Source: G963674835 sp963674835 (lineage in GTDB: Bacteria > Planctomycetota > Planctomycetia > Pirellulales > Thermoguttaceae). Taken from it: a stretch of DNA of 64,000 bases. The stretch's first letter is position 1, and the number at the start of each line of letters is the position of its first letter. Under the pieces are notes generated by a model that worked only from the letters and a program-made list of their open reading frames with translations, had not been told where the DNA came from and did not search any database. Positions 10,028 through 18,478 of the stretch are shown here, one piece after another. Both the position numbers and the translations under genes were made by a program. The stretch covers positions 1,984,001-2,048,000 of the forward strand of contig CAXXKC010000002.1 in NCBI GenBank assembly GCA_963674835.2, written 5' to 3'.

Positions 10028-10471
10028 ATGCACGCTGACTCCGATTCGCACGACTACAGTCGCGTACTCAAGGAGCACCGAGAGCTGCAGGAGCTTCTGG
10101 AACGGATCGACGAAGCCCTGGCTGCGAAAACGGCTTCGATTGAAGCAGTGGGCCAGCTTCTGGGTGAGCTTGGGGACCGGTTGGTCCGTCATTTCTCGGC
10201 GGAGGAGGAAGGCGGCTACTTCAGCGAAGCGCTTCTGCACGCTCCTCAACTGGTCGCGCGGGCCAACGATCTCATGGCACAACACCCGAAGATGTGCAGC
10301 CGCGCTAGGGATTTGCTGGTGGAGTTGGAGCCCGGCAAGCCGGCCAAGGACTGGTGGCAGGAAACGCGGGAACGCTATGACGCCTTTCGGGCCGAGCTCG
10401 TGCAGCACGAACGTGGCGAGAATCGTCTGATTCAAGAAGCCTACAATCGCGACATGGGTCCGAGCGATTGA
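10028..10471 (+). CDS. Hemerythrin HHE-type cation-binding protein
   Basis: 147 aa using the ATG at 10028, which has a GGGGGG tract 3-8 nt upstream; the ATG at 10022 is too close to that tract. The protein is a four-helix, metal-ligand-rich domain: LKEHRELQELLERID, LVRHFSAEEEGGYF, AQHPKM and ELVQHERGENRLIQEAYNRD supply the His/Glu pattern expected for a di-iron hemerythrin fold. Such proteins bind O2 or NO or act in iron/redox sensing. No partner domain is attached, so the role is not determined. The gene stands alone upstream of the cysK promoter. Confidence 0.75.
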   Translation: MHADSDSHDYSRVLKEHRELQELLERIDEALAAKTASIEAVGQLLGELGDRLVRHFSAEEEGGYFSEALLHAPQLVARANDLMAQHPKMCSRARDLLVELEPGKPAKDWWQETRERYDAFRAELVQHERGENRLIQEAYNRDMGPSD

Positions 10472-10557
10472 AGATAAGCGTTTGGGCTGGAAGCACTTGC
10501 ACGAATCGCCGTTCGGCAGCGCGGGCTGGGTGAATGGGTGCATTGCCGGCTGGCGAG

Positions 10558-10586
10558 TTGACCATCTTTGGCAACATTCTTAGAAT
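10558..10586 (+). promoter_or_regulatory. Putative sigma-70-type promoter of cysK
   Basis: TTGACC (10558-10563), a 17-nt spacer and TAGAAT (10581-10586): 5/6 matches in each box with ideal spacing. The predicted start point is about 40 nt upstream of the cysK ATG. Confidence 0.55.
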
Positions 10587-10629
10587 TCTCGCGCTTATTC
10601 TTGCCCAAGGTTTGAGAGCGAGGAATGCC

Positions 10630-11589
10630 ATGACAGAGCGACTTTCGGCTCGCGTCCATGACGACGCGACCCAATGCATTGGTGATACACCGCTTGTGAC
10701 GCTGAAACGCGTGAGTGAGGGCTGTGTTGCGCAGGTGGCCGGCAAAGTGGAGAGCGCGAATCCTCTGTGGAGCGTGAAGGACCGCATCGCACTGGCGATG
10801 ATCAACGCCGCACAGAAGGCGGGGTCGATCCATAAGGATACGATGATTATCGAACCTACCAGCGGAAACACGGGCATTGGCCTGGCGTACGTGTGCGCCG
10901 CGCGGGGTTATCGCCTGACCGTGACCATGCCGGAAAGCATGAGCCTGGAGCGGCGGCGGATGCTGAAGGCGCTGGGTGCGGAATTGGTTCTGACGCCGGC
11001 AGCGGAGGGCATGCCGGGTGCGGTTCGCAAGGCGGAGGAACTGGTGGCGCAAAACTCGAACTATTACATGCCGCAGCAGTTCAAGAACCCAGCAAATCCC
11101 GAGGCTCACCGGAAGACCACGGGCGAGGAGATTTGGCGCGACACGCAGGGCGTGGTGGACGTCTTCGTTAGCGCGGTCGGTACCGGCGGCACGATTACCG
11201 GCGTGGGCGAGTTACTGAAATCGCGCAAGCCATCGGTGAAGGTGGTCGCTGTGGAACCTGCGAAGAGTCCCGTGATCACGCAGCGGCTGGCAGGCGAGCC
11301 GTTGAAGCCGGGCAAGCATACGATTCAAGGAATCGGTGCGGGATTCATCCCGGAGGTGCTGAACCTCAGTATTCTCGATGAGGTGGTTCGCGTGGAGGAT
11401 GAAGACGCCGCGGAGATGTCGCGGCAGTTGGCCAAGCAAGAAGGGCTGATGTGCGGGATCAGCTCGGGCGCTGCGGCGTGGGCGGCAATTCAAGTCGCCC
11501 GGCAGGAAGCGAACCGGGACAAGCTCGTGGTGGTCATTCTGCCCGACCTGGGCGAGCGATACTTGTCGACGAAGCTCTATCCCGAGTGA
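10630..11589 (+). CDS. cysK: Cysteine synthase A (O-acetylserine thiol-lyase)
   Basis: 319 aa, the usual family length. The ATG at 10630 has GAGG/AGGA upstream; in-frame codons further upstream overlap the promoter. The fold-type II PLP-enzyme signature is complete: SVKDR carries the Schiff-base lysine (about residue 46), PTSGNTGIG is the substrate loop, GTGGTITG binds the PLP phosphate, and SSGAA is near the C-terminus. The enzyme makes cysteine from O-acetylserine and sulfide in the cytoplasm. Its end faces a hairpin terminator and the convergent Cys-rich gene. The close relative CysM cannot be excluded from sequence alone, but the length and the QFKNPANP segment favour CysK. Confidence 0.93.
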   Translation: MTERLSARVHDDATQCIGDTPLVTLKRVSEGCVAQVAGKVESANPLWSVKDRIALAMINAAQKAGSIHKDTMIIEPTSGNTGIGLAYVCAARGYRLTVTMPESMSLERRRMLKALGAELVLTPAAEGMPGAVRKAEELVAQNSNYYMPQQFKNPANPEAHRKTTGEEIWRDTQGVVDVFVSAVGTGGTITGVGELLKSRKPSVKVVAVEPAKSPVITQRLAGEPLKPGKHTIQGIGAGFIPEVLNLSILDEVVRVEDEDAAEMSRQLAKQEGLMCGISSGAAAWAAIQVARQEANRDKLVVVILPDLGERYLSTKLYPE

Positions 11590-11628
11590 TTGCTTTGCGT
11601 TGACAACTTCGCAAGGCCTGAAATGAGC

Positions 11629-11661
11629 AAGCGGCCCTTCACCATCGATGAAGGACCGCTT
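11629..11661. terminator. Hairpin terminator between convergent genes
   Basis: AAGCGGCCCTTC (11629-11640) pairs with GAAGGACCGCTT (11650-11661) over 12 bp with one mismatch and a 9-nt loop. It lies 40 nt after the cysK stop and 39 nt beyond the Cys-rich gene stop. A short CTTTT follows at 11671 on the plus side. Confidence 0.6.
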
Positions 11662-11699
11662 GGTTCCTAGCTTTTGGGTATGCTATCGGATTCCGCCGC

Positions 11700-12410
11700 T
11701 CATTTGGGGGCGGGAGCCGGGGCCGCCGGGGCGGCGGGAGCAGCCGTGGCAGCGCCGCAGCAAGCGGGCTCACAGCAAGCCGGAGCACAGGCTGTTTCGC
11801 AGCAAGACTTCTTGCAGCACATGCGGGCCTTCAGGCGCTCCAACAGGCCGGGGCGGCAGCAGCACGGCTCGCAGCACGAGGGCTCACAAGCCGGGGCGCA
11901 GGCCTTTTCGCAGCAAGCCGGAGCCGGGGCGCAGGCCTTTTCGCAGCAAGCCGGGGCGCAGGCCGGGGCACAGGCCGTTTCGCAGCGAGACTTCTTGCAG
12001 CACATGCGGGCCTTCAGACGATCCAACAGGCCGGGGCGGCGGCAGCAGGGCTCGCAGCACGAGGGCTCGCAAGCCGGGGCGCAGGCCTTTTCGCAGCAAG
12101 CCGGAGCCGGGGCACAGGCCTTCTCGCAGCAAGCCGGGGCGCAGGCCGGGGCACAGGCCGTTTCGCAGCAAGACTTCTTGCAGCACATGCGGGCCTTCAG
12201 GCGATCCAGCAGCCGGGGACGGCAGCAGGGCTCGCAGCAGGCCGGCTCGCAAGCGGCCGGAGCACAAGCGGGCGCGCAAGCTGGTGCGCAGGCGGCCGGC
12301 TCACAACAAGCCGGGGCACAACCACCGCGGTGGAGCAGGCCAGCCTGAGCGCTGGAGGCAGCCAGCAAGGCCACTGCCGCCAACGCCGGAAGCAGGATAC
12401 GACGGTTCAT
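11700..12410 (-). CDS. Secreted cysteine-rich tandem-repeat protein
   Basis: 236 aa. The ATG at 12410 has AAGGAG 8 nt upstream; the GTG at 12419 is too close to that site. A clear signal peptide (LLPALAAVALLAASSAQA) is followed by a mature chain with about 54 cysteines, mostly as CC, CAPAC and CCEPCC. Nearly three copies of a 61-residue unit occur, each with a basic helix (LLDRLKARMCCKKS) followed by CETACAPACAPACCEKAC repeats. The C-terminus is Ala/Pro-rich and Cys-free. I know no enzyme family like this. A disulfide-cross-linked cell-surface protein or a metal-binding protein are the plausible options. It is transcribed convergently with cysK, so a shared link to cysteine supply is possible but unproven. 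Confidence 0.8.
   Translation of the reverse strand: MNRRILLPALAAVALLAASSAQAGLLHRGGCAPACCEPAACAPACAPACAPAACEPACCEPCCRPRLLDRLKARMCCKKSCCETACAPACAPACCEKACAPAPACCEKACAPACEPSCCEPCCRRPGLLDRLKARMCCKKSRCETACAPACAPACCEKACAPAPACCEKACAPACEPSCCEPCCCRPGLLERLKARMCCKKSCCETACAPACCEPACCGAATAAPAAPAAPAPAPK
11808..12240. repeat. 183-bp direct tandem repeat inside the Cys-rich gene
   Basis: The block beginning CTTCTTGCAGCACATGCGGG recurs at 11808, 11991 and 12174, exactly 183 bp apart. That gives two full units and one partial unit with very few differences. 183 bp equals 61 codons, so the array can grow or shrink without frameshift. Confidence 0.9.
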
Positions 12411-12959
12411 GGGAGACACTCCTTGTTAGGGTAAACCAACTGGGATACGGACGCAACCTAGCGTAGCTGGGCGTTTTGCCGCAATCTAACCAGACCTATC
12501 GACGGCGTTGCCCGCCGCCTTTTAACCAGACGACCCATTTCCGCCACAACCCCCATAGATCGCGCCTGTTTGTGACAGAGTTGCCGTTTGTGTCGATCAC
12601 AGCCAACCCGCATCGACCAATTGTCGCAAGCGGTACAACCGGCCTAACGGTGCGGTATAGGAAGACATAGGCAGCAATTGTGGTCATAAGGACTCCCGCC
12701 GCAGTGTTACCTGGCAAATGGAGTTTCTGCCAGGACGGCGAACCGGCGGTTTTGCACCCTAGCGTACGGGGGGCAACCGATGTGCCAATTATGGGCGCCT
12801 CGCCCTTAGACAGCCACGGAGATGTGTGTTTCGCGGCGATCGCTGAGAAACGCCAACATGCCGGGCAAGCGTGGCCTATGGTTGGGGTACAGGCAGGTCC
12901 GCAGGGATTGGCTTGGTAGGAACAGAGATACCTGGTTTGTTGAGTGAAGGGGTAACCAC
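12411..12959. other. Intergenic region without a supported gene
   Basis: This 550-bp stretch separates the divergent Cys-rich gene (minus) and Hpt gene (plus) and must hold both promoters. I see no convincing promoter pair, RNA or protein motif. Open frames on either strand have no ribosome site or family resemblance. Confidence 0.5.
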
Positions 12960-13292
12960 GTGACACCAGCTCGATCGAGCGGAACGCCGCTCTACTCCAC
13001 CCTGGGGAGTGACCCAGAATTGGCTGATATCGTGGAGATGTTTGTGGCCGAGATGCCGGAGCGGGTCGCCAATTTTTGGGATCTGCTGTCCAAGGGCAAC
13101 TCGGAGGAACTGCGGCGGGCAGCCCATCAACTCAAGGGCGCCGCGGGAAGTTACGGTTTCGAACCGATCACCGACGCCGCGGCGCAGTTGGAAATCGCCG
13201 TGAAGACGTCGCAGCCGGAGGTGGAGATTCGCCAGGCTGTTGAGGAGCTCACGGCTCTTTGCGAGAGCGCCCGAGGGGGCGTTAGCGACTGA
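12960..13292 (+). CDS. Stand-alone Hpt (histidine phosphotransfer) domain protein
   Basis: 110 aa, GTG start with AAGGGG 7-8 nt upstream. The whole protein is one Hpt four-helix bundle. RRAAHQLKGAAGSYGF (about residues 57-72) carries the phosphorylatable His in the classic HxLKGxxxxxG context. It would relay phosphate between a hybrid histidine kinase and a response regulator in the cytoplasm. No kinase or regulator gene is adjacent, so it is an orphan. Confidence 0.88.
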   Translation: MTPARSSGTPLYSTLGSDPELADIVEMFVAEMPERVANFWDLLSKGNSEELRRAAHQLKGAAGSYGFEPITDAAAQLEIAVKTSQPEVEIRQAVEELTALCESARGGVSD

Positions 13293-13457
13293 GGCAATCA
13301 ACGAGTGGCTGGCGCCGGCGCATCCCGATCTATGCCGGGCGCAGGACGGGCGGAAGTGCATCGCTTGGTTTGCGCGCCGCCCGATGCCATTTCTTGGCGC
13401 GTCGTCTGACTGGCGCGAAGTGTTCATCTCGTCGGGCGGTGCGGTTAGCCCGCTGGA

Positions 13458-15986
13458 CTACTTAGGCTTGTCTGCAGCGGGCCAGCTCACATTGAGGGCT
13501 TCGATGGTTCCCGGCGATGTAACCAAGAGGACCGGCTGCCCGTTCCACTGGGCCGTGGCCAGTCCGTGCACCTCGGCGCCGTAGTTGAACTGATCGAGAA
13601 GGCGGCCATCGGCGGCGATGACGTGGATCGATCCGTCGGCTGCCGGGACAAGCCACTGGCCGGGTCCACTGAGATTCAGCTTTCCCGACACGATCTGCTC
13701 GACGGGGCAATTGTGGATTCCCTTGGGCAAGGGATACTCCCAGAGTCGCTGCCCTTTGAGGTCCAGGCCGATGACTTCGCCAACCCCCGGTTCCTGGGCG
13801 GAAATGCCGCAGAGCTCCTGCGGTGGGCCACCGTCGAGGTCGGCTGCCACAATCCACTGCAAGCTGGTTCCGGGAACCTGGATTTCGCCCTGCGACTTGC
13901 CATCGCAGTCGACTCTGAGGAGGCTTCCGCGGGTGCTCGTGCAGAGGATGTCGCGTCTGCCCTGAGCGTCGGGATCAAGCACGGCGATGCGCATGACCGT
14001 ATCGATTGAACGATTGGCCCAGAGCCTTTCGCCTTGCAGTGATGCGCTTTGGACGCCGAGGACGCCCCAGTAGCCGAGACACAATTGCGGGGTTCCTTTG
14101 CCCTGAAGGTCGGCCATTTCGACGTCGAGAATGCCAGCATGCGGGTTGTCGAGCGCATCGGCCGGGTAGCTGATCAGCCGTTTCCAGTTCTCATCGAACA
14201 CGTGGGCCCGCATTTGCATCATGCCGGAGGCAACGAAGTAGCGTTTGCCGGCGCCGTCGACGGCGGTGCGGAGGAAGCTGGCGGCTTCGCGCTGGTCGAG
14301 GTCCAACGCATGTGAAGCGACGACCTTTCCGTCGGAACCGATTTCGGCGACACTCTTCCAGCCGTCAAGCAGGAAGACCTGCGAGGATCCGTCGGGTCGC
14401 GGCACGACGAGGATATTACCGGGATCCTTCAACTCACTGTTTTTCCACAGAGAGGTTAGAGTGAACGCCTTCGGTTGGCTGGCCTTGCCGATTTCGGCTT
14501 TGGGCGCCTCTTGCATCTCGTTGGTCGGCGTGGTGAACAGCCCCTGTTTGACCCATTTGTCGAGCCACGCCTGGTAGTCCTTGCGCTGTTCTTCCGCGCG
14601 GCGGAGCACTTGGGGATAGAGGTCCTTACCGTTGAGCAGCTCTGTCAAACGTTCGCGAAGGTCGGCGGTGAGCGTGGGCTTGAGGCCCGACTCGGCGAAT
14701 TGCACGATCCCCTTACTACCGACGACGAACGTGGTGGGAATGGAGACGATATGGAACAGCTTGCCGACGTGCTGCTGAGGATCGCGGGCGATTGGGATGT
14801 TGACCTTCAGGCCATCGAACGTCTTCTTGAGCTGATCGTCGGGCACACTGGGATCGTCGATGCTGACGGCGAGGAATTGGACTTTGTCTTTGTCCTGTTG
14901 GTAGACTTTCTCTATGAGCGGCAGGCTCATCCGGCAAGGGCCGCACCAGGTGGCCCAGAAGTCGAGGACGACGGGTTTGCCTTCGAGGGACTTCGGAGTC
15001 ACGTCCTTGCCGTCGAGATCGACGAATTTGAAGTCGGGGACCGGTTTGCCGAGCATTCGCATGGCCGGTTGCTCGAGGAAGCTCACGACCTCTGCCGCCG
15101 GATCGGGCTCGAACTGGAAGGCATCGTCGTTCACTTGGGCGTCGAGTTGGGCATCGCGAAAGTTGGCCACGAGGCTGGCGCTATCGAGCTGCTGGCCACC
15201 ACCCAGCTCGCGGGCGAGCTCTTCGGTAGGATATTCAAGGCGGCGAAGGATGAAGGAGTCGGTGTCGATCCAGAGCACGTGCTTCCCTTCGGGCCGGGTG
15301 ATTTCGACCCCGTAGCAGGGATGGCCGTCGATGTCCTTGTTACTCGCCAGCACCGGCTCTTGGGCCTGATGAAGGATGGTTTTGAGAGGATCTTCGGCCC
15401 AGAGGAGCAACAACTGGGGAGGCACCCAGGAGAAGCTTTGCGTCGGTCCTTGCGTGATGGAGTTGCTCAGCATCTCGTCGATGAACAGGTTCTGGAAGGT
15501 GAGTTGCTGGGGTGCTTTGAGTTTCAGGACCTGATCGGGAAGGAGCGCCGAATAAGCCCAGAAGTCTTTGCCATCGCAGACGACCGTGCCGTAGTAGACC
15601 TCCATGCGGATCTTGTTGGGACGGACGAGGGCAACGAGGAAGTTGATCGGCTGGTCCACCTTCTGGCTGCCGAGCGACGCCTGGACACGGAGTTCGGCCT
15701 TGTCTGCATAGCTGGTTGCACTTTTGTACTTGGCGACCATCGATTCGAGGATTTTGCGAGGCGGCAGTTGCTTGGGGGCGACCGGCGCGTCGGGCGTTTT
15801 CGCGGTTGGTGCGGGTGATTCGTCGGAAGCCGTCTGCTGGGCAGCGGGCGCCTTGTCGCCCGAGTCCTTGGCGGGCTCGGTCGGCTTGTCGGCTGGTTTG
15901 CAGCCCATCCAGGCCGTCAGCAAAGCGGCGAGTGCCACAGCAATCAACTTGTTTCCACGTCGCCGGAGTGGTTCGAAAGAATTCAC
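13458..15986 (-). CDS. Lipoprotein with LolA-like, thioredoxin (TlpA) and propeller-like domains
   Basis: 842 aa. GTG start at 15986 with GAGAAGGG about 8 nt upstream. A lipobox (LLTAWMGC, Cys29) is followed by a Pro/Ala-rich linker. Residues ~75-310 resemble the LolA/DUF2092 beta-sheet (ITRPEGKHVLWIDTDSFILRRLEYP). Residues ~315-470 form a TlpA/AhpC-type thioredoxin domain with WATWCGPCR, so the redox CxxC is intact. Residues ~530-842 carry repeated VxDxxxDGxxE-like strands (DVEMADLQGKGTPQLCLGYWG, shortened) as in FG-GAP or PQQ beta-propellers. It should be an envelope-anchored redox protein facing the periplasm. The domain combination is unusual. It is divergent from the LarA-like gene. Confidence 0.8.
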   Translation of the reverse strand: MNSFEPLRRRGNKLIAVALAALLTAWMGCKPADKPTEPAKDSGDKAPAAQQTASDESPAPTAKTPDAPVAPKQLPPRKILESMVAKYKSATSYADKAELRVQASLGSQKVDQPINFLVALVRPNKIRMEVYYGTVVCDGKDFWAYSALLPDQVLKLKAPQQLTFQNLFIDEMLSNSITQGPTQSFSWVPPQLLLLWAEDPLKTILHQAQEPVLASNKDIDGHPCYGVEITRPEGKHVLWIDTDSFILRRLEYPTEELARELGGGQQLDSASLVANFRDAQLDAQVNDDAFQFEPDPAAEVVSFLEQPAMRMLGKPVPDFKFVDLDGKDVTPKSLEGKPVVLDFWATWCGPCRMSLPLIEKVYQQDKDKVQFLAVSIDDPSVPDDQLKKTFDGLKVNIPIARDPQQHVGKLFHIVSIPTTFVVGSKGIVQFAESGLKPTLTADLRERLTELLNGKDLYPQVLRRAEEQRKDYQAWLDKWVKQGLFTTPTNEMQEAPKAEIGKASQPKAFTLTSLWKNSELKDPGNILVVPRPDGSSQVFLLDGWKSVAEIGSDGKVVASHALDLDQREAASFLRTAVDGAGKRYFVASGMMQMRAHVFDENWKRLISYPADALDNPHAGILDVEMADLQGKGTPQLCLGYWGVLGVQSASLQGERLWANRSIDTVMRIAVLDPDAQGRRDILCTSTRGSLLRVDCDGKSQGEIQVPGTSLQWIVAADLDGGPPQELCGISAQEPGVGEVIGLDLKGQRLWEYPLPKGIHNCPVEQIVSGKLNLSGPGQWLVPAADGSIHVIAADGRLLDQFNYGAEVHGLATAQWNGQPVLLVTSPGTIEALNVSWPAADKPK

Positions 15987-16151
15987 TACTGTACCCTTCT
16001 CGATCTTGAGGCCATGGGCAATTGGGTGCCGGCCCGATGGACGGATCCCCGTTGAGGCGCTATACGCTACCGGCGTGCCGGCCGGTTCAGTTGCGATGGG
16101 CGAGTGGGGGAGATTATTGGCGAAGGATCGAGCCGCGTAAAGCTCGACTTC

Positions 16152-16181
16152 TTGACCATTGGCGAGGTAAGCGGATAAGAT
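16152..16181 (+). promoter_or_regulatory. Putative promoter of the LarA-like/YggS/DUF167 operon
   Basis: TTGACC (16152-16157), an 18-nt spacer and TAAGAT (16176-16181) lie in the divergent region, about 55 nt before the next start codon. The -35 match is good, the -10 match moderate. Confidence 0.35.
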
Positions 16182-16235
16182 GAGACAAGCCCTCAGCAGA
16201 CTCGCCTAATTGCCCTTCTTTTCTATTTTCACTCA

Positions 16236-17465
16236 ATGTCGTCCATTTTACGGTATGGGATCGATTCGTCGGTCCAGTTGAACGTTGCTGGATCGGCGCT
16301 GGTCGGCGAATGCGGCCAGCCGCGCAGCCCGGTGTTGGAAGACGTCGGCTCGGCGGTGGCGCAGTGCGTGCGTCGACCACTGGATTATCCGCCGCTGGGT
16401 CAATGCATTACGCCGGCCGATCGCGTTGTACTCGTGCTGGAACCGGGTCTCCCGCAAGTGGACACTGTCGTCGCGGAGGTCGTTCGCTGCCTGGCCGAGG
16501 CGGGTTTGGCAATCGACGGCTTGACAGTGTTACGGTCGGAACAAGATGACCGAGGAAGAGCGGCAGACCCGGGCGGCCAACTGCCCAAGGATGTGCGGGA
16601 CCGGGTCACGGTGACTACGCACGATCCGACGAATCGCCAGCAGTTGGCCTACTTGGCCATGTCTCGCGGCGGATCACCCATTTTGCTCAATCGGGCGATC
16701 ACGGACGGCGATCTGGTGATTCCGATTGGGCGTGCTCGGAATCCTGCGGCGTCGGACAATTTCGGGATGAACGGAGTGGTGTTTCCGTTCTATTCGGACC
16801 CGAAGACCCATTTGCGTTTTCGGTTGTTTCCTGCGAAGCGATCGTCGAAGGCGCAACGTCTTCAGTTGATTGAGCAGTGCGACGAGGTGGGTTGGTTGCT
16901 GGGGGTAACGTTCGCCATTCAGGTCGTGCCCGGACCGGGTGACAGCATCCTGCACGTGCTGGCCGGAGAGATCGGTTCGGTTGGAGTCGAGGGGCAGCGG
17001 CGGTACGAGGAGGCGTGGCGAAGCACCGTTGCGAGTCAGGCGCGGATGGTTGTGGCAGCCATCGAGGGGGGCGAGTCGCAGCAGACTTGGGAGAATGTGG
17101 GCACCGCACTGGAGATGGCCAGCACGCTGGTCACGGACGGGGGCGCCATGGTCGTTTGCAGCGATTTGGCTACCGAGCCCGGCCCGGGCATTCGACGATT
17201 GCTGGAGGTGCGCTCGCGGCGGCGGGCGATTCGCGAGATTCGCAGGGAGTATCCGGAGGATTTGCTGCCGGCGATTCGGCTTGCCCGTGCGCTGGATCGG
17301 GGCGACGTGTATCTGCTGAGCCGTCTGGATCCGGGAACGGTGGAGGATTTGGACATTGCGCCGGTGGCCGAGACGCAGGAGTTGGTGCGACTGACGCAGC
17401 GGTGCGGGTCGTGCATTCTGGTATCCAACGCGCCGCAGGCCATGGTTACGATCGCAGAAAACTAG
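16236..17465 (+). CDS. LarA N-terminal-like (DUF2088) protein, probably non-racemase
   Basis: 409 aa. The N-terminal half follows the LarA pattern: PADRVVLVLEPGLPQVD corresponds to the VAIVVSDxTRP strand, TVTTHDPTN to the HD segment, and LNRAITDGDLVIPIGRA to the conserved LNRxVxEADLVIxIG strand. The downstream region that in lactate racemase supplies metal and substrate ligands (pH..aGfsGG.K) is replaced by RNPAASDNFGMNGVVFPFY, so nickel-pincer lactate racemization is unlikely. The C-terminal half is a Rossmann-like segment (TLVTDGGAMVVCSDLA). It is the first gene of a tight operon with yggS 12 nt downstream. Function unknown. Confidence 0.65.
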   Translation: MSSILRYGIDSSVQLNVAGSALVGECGQPRSPVLEDVGSAVAQCVRRPLDYPPLGQCITPADRVVLVLEPGLPQVDTVVAEVVRCLAEAGLAIDGLTVLRSEQDDRGRAADPGGQLPKDVRDRVTVTTHDPTNRQQLAYLAMSRGGSPILLNRAITDGDLVIPIGRARNPAASDNFGMNGVVFPFYSDPKTHLRFRLFPAKRSSKAQRLQLIEQCDEVGWLLGVTFAIQVVPGPGDSILHVLAGEIGSVGVEGQRRYEEAWRSTVASQARMVVAAIEGGESQQTWENVGTALEMASTLVTDGGAMVVCSDLATEPGPGIRRLLEVRSRRRAIREIRREYPEDLLPAIRLARALDRGDVYLLSRLDPGTVEDLDIAPVAETQELVRLTQRCGSCILVSNAPQAMVTIAEN

Positions 17466-17477
17466 GAACGCTAGGCT

Positions 17478-18185
17478 ATGTCGCAGCTCGCGGCACGCAT
17501 CGCAGAGAATCTTGCTCGGGTTCGCCAGTGCATAGCTGAGGCGGCGCGGGCTAGCGGGCGATCGCCGGAAGCGGTGACGCTGGTGGCCGTGACCAAGTAC
17601 GTCGGTGTGGAGGAAGCGGCGGCGTTGGTGGAGGCCGGTTGCAGGCAGCTCGGCGAGAGCCGTCCGCAGCAGCTTTGGCAGAAGGTGCCGGCACTGGAGA
17701 ATCTGGGGATTGGCTGGCATTTGATCGGCCATTTGCAGCGCAACAAGGTTCAGCGAACGCTGCCGCTGGTCGACATGGTGCAGTCGGTCGACAGTCGCCG
17801 GCTCGCGGTAGCGATCGAAGAATGCGCCGCGGAGTTGGGGCGCAAGGTGCCGGTGCTGTTGGAAGTGAACATCTCGGGCGAAGGGGCCAAGCAGGGACTG
17901 GAGCCGAGCGAGGTGGAGCCGCTGCTGGCGGAATTGGCCGGACTGACGCACGTGGAAGTGCGTGGGCTGATGGGCATGGCGAGCTTGGAGGGAGGACTGG
18001 ACGCCGCGCGGCGCGATTTCGCGCGGCTGCGCGACCTTCGCGATCGTTTGCGGGGCAACTGTCCGCCGAGCGTTGCTCTGGATGAGCTTTCGATGGGGAT
18101 GAGCGGCGATTACGAGGTGGCGATCGAGGAGGGGGCAACGATCGTGCGGGTGGGTTCGGCGCTGTTTGAGGGCATTGTGCCATGA
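17478..18185 (+). CDS. YggS/PLPBP-family pyridoxal-phosphate homeostasis protein
   Basis: 235 aa, the normal family length. VTLVAVTKYV holds the PLP lysine. LGESRPQQLWQK, WHLIGHLQRNKV and LSMGMSGDYEVAIEEGATIVRVGSALFEG are diagnostic family blocks. The protein is a single TIM-barrel domain that binds PLP without known catalysis and keeps vitamin-B6 and amino-acid pools balanced. It sits between the LarA-like gene and a DUF167 gene, and its stop overlaps the next start (ATGA), which implies coupled translation. YggS next to a DUF167/YggU-type gene is a recurring bacterial arrangement. Confidence 0.92.
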   Translation: MSQLAARIAENLARVRQCIAEAARASGRSPEAVTLVAVTKYVGVEEAAALVEAGCRQLGESRPQQLWQKVPALENLGIGWHLIGHLQRNKVQRTLPLVDMVQSVDSRRLAVAIEECAAELGRKVPVLLEVNISGEGAKQGLEPSEVEPLLAELAGLTHVEVRGLMGMASLEGGLDAARRDFARLRDLRDRLRGNCPPSVALDELSMGMSGDYEVAIEEGATIVRVGSALFEGIVP

Positions 18186-18478
18186 TTGCGTTGGAACGGC
18201 ACGCCGAGGGAACGATCCTGCCCGTTCGCGCCCAACCGGGAAGCCGCCGCAACGAAATCCGCGGCGAGCAGGACGGCATGCTCAAGGTGTGCGTCACGCA
18301 GATCGCGGAGAAGGGGAAGGCGAACAAGGCGATCGTCGCCCTGCTGGCGAAGGAGCTTTCGCTACGGAAGTCGCAGATCGAGCTGTTGTCGGGCGAGACG
18401 GCATCGCAGAAACGCCTGCTGATCTGCGAAGTGGCGCCCGACGAGCTGAACGCCCGGCTGGAACGCTACTTGGACTGA
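18182..18478 (+). CDS. DUF167 (YggU-family) protein
   Basis: 98 aa, single DUF167 domain. The start overlaps the yggS stop. Family blocks seen are LPVRAQPGSRRNEI, LKVCVTQIAEKGKANKAIVALLAKEL and IELLSGETASQKRLLI. The biochemical role of the family is not established. Its last 13 nt overlap the 3' end of the convergent M23-PKD gene, which is unusual but leaves both frames intact. Confidence 0.92.
   Translation: MIALERHAEGTILPVRAQPGSRRNEIRGEQDGMLKVCVTQIAEKGKANKAIVALLAKELSLRKSQIELLSGETASQKRLLICEVAPDELNARLERYLD

Noticed and set aside
11674..12348. Plus-strand 224-codon frame opposite the Cys-rich gene (Gln/Ala-rich repeats)
   Set aside because: No ribosome site or leader; it is the mirror of a GC-rich repeat. 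The minus strand has AAGGAG, a signal peptide and a Cys pattern.
12496..12966. Minus-strand frame between the Cys-rich and Hpt genes
   Set aside because: It has no ribosome site or motif and runs into the Hpt start.
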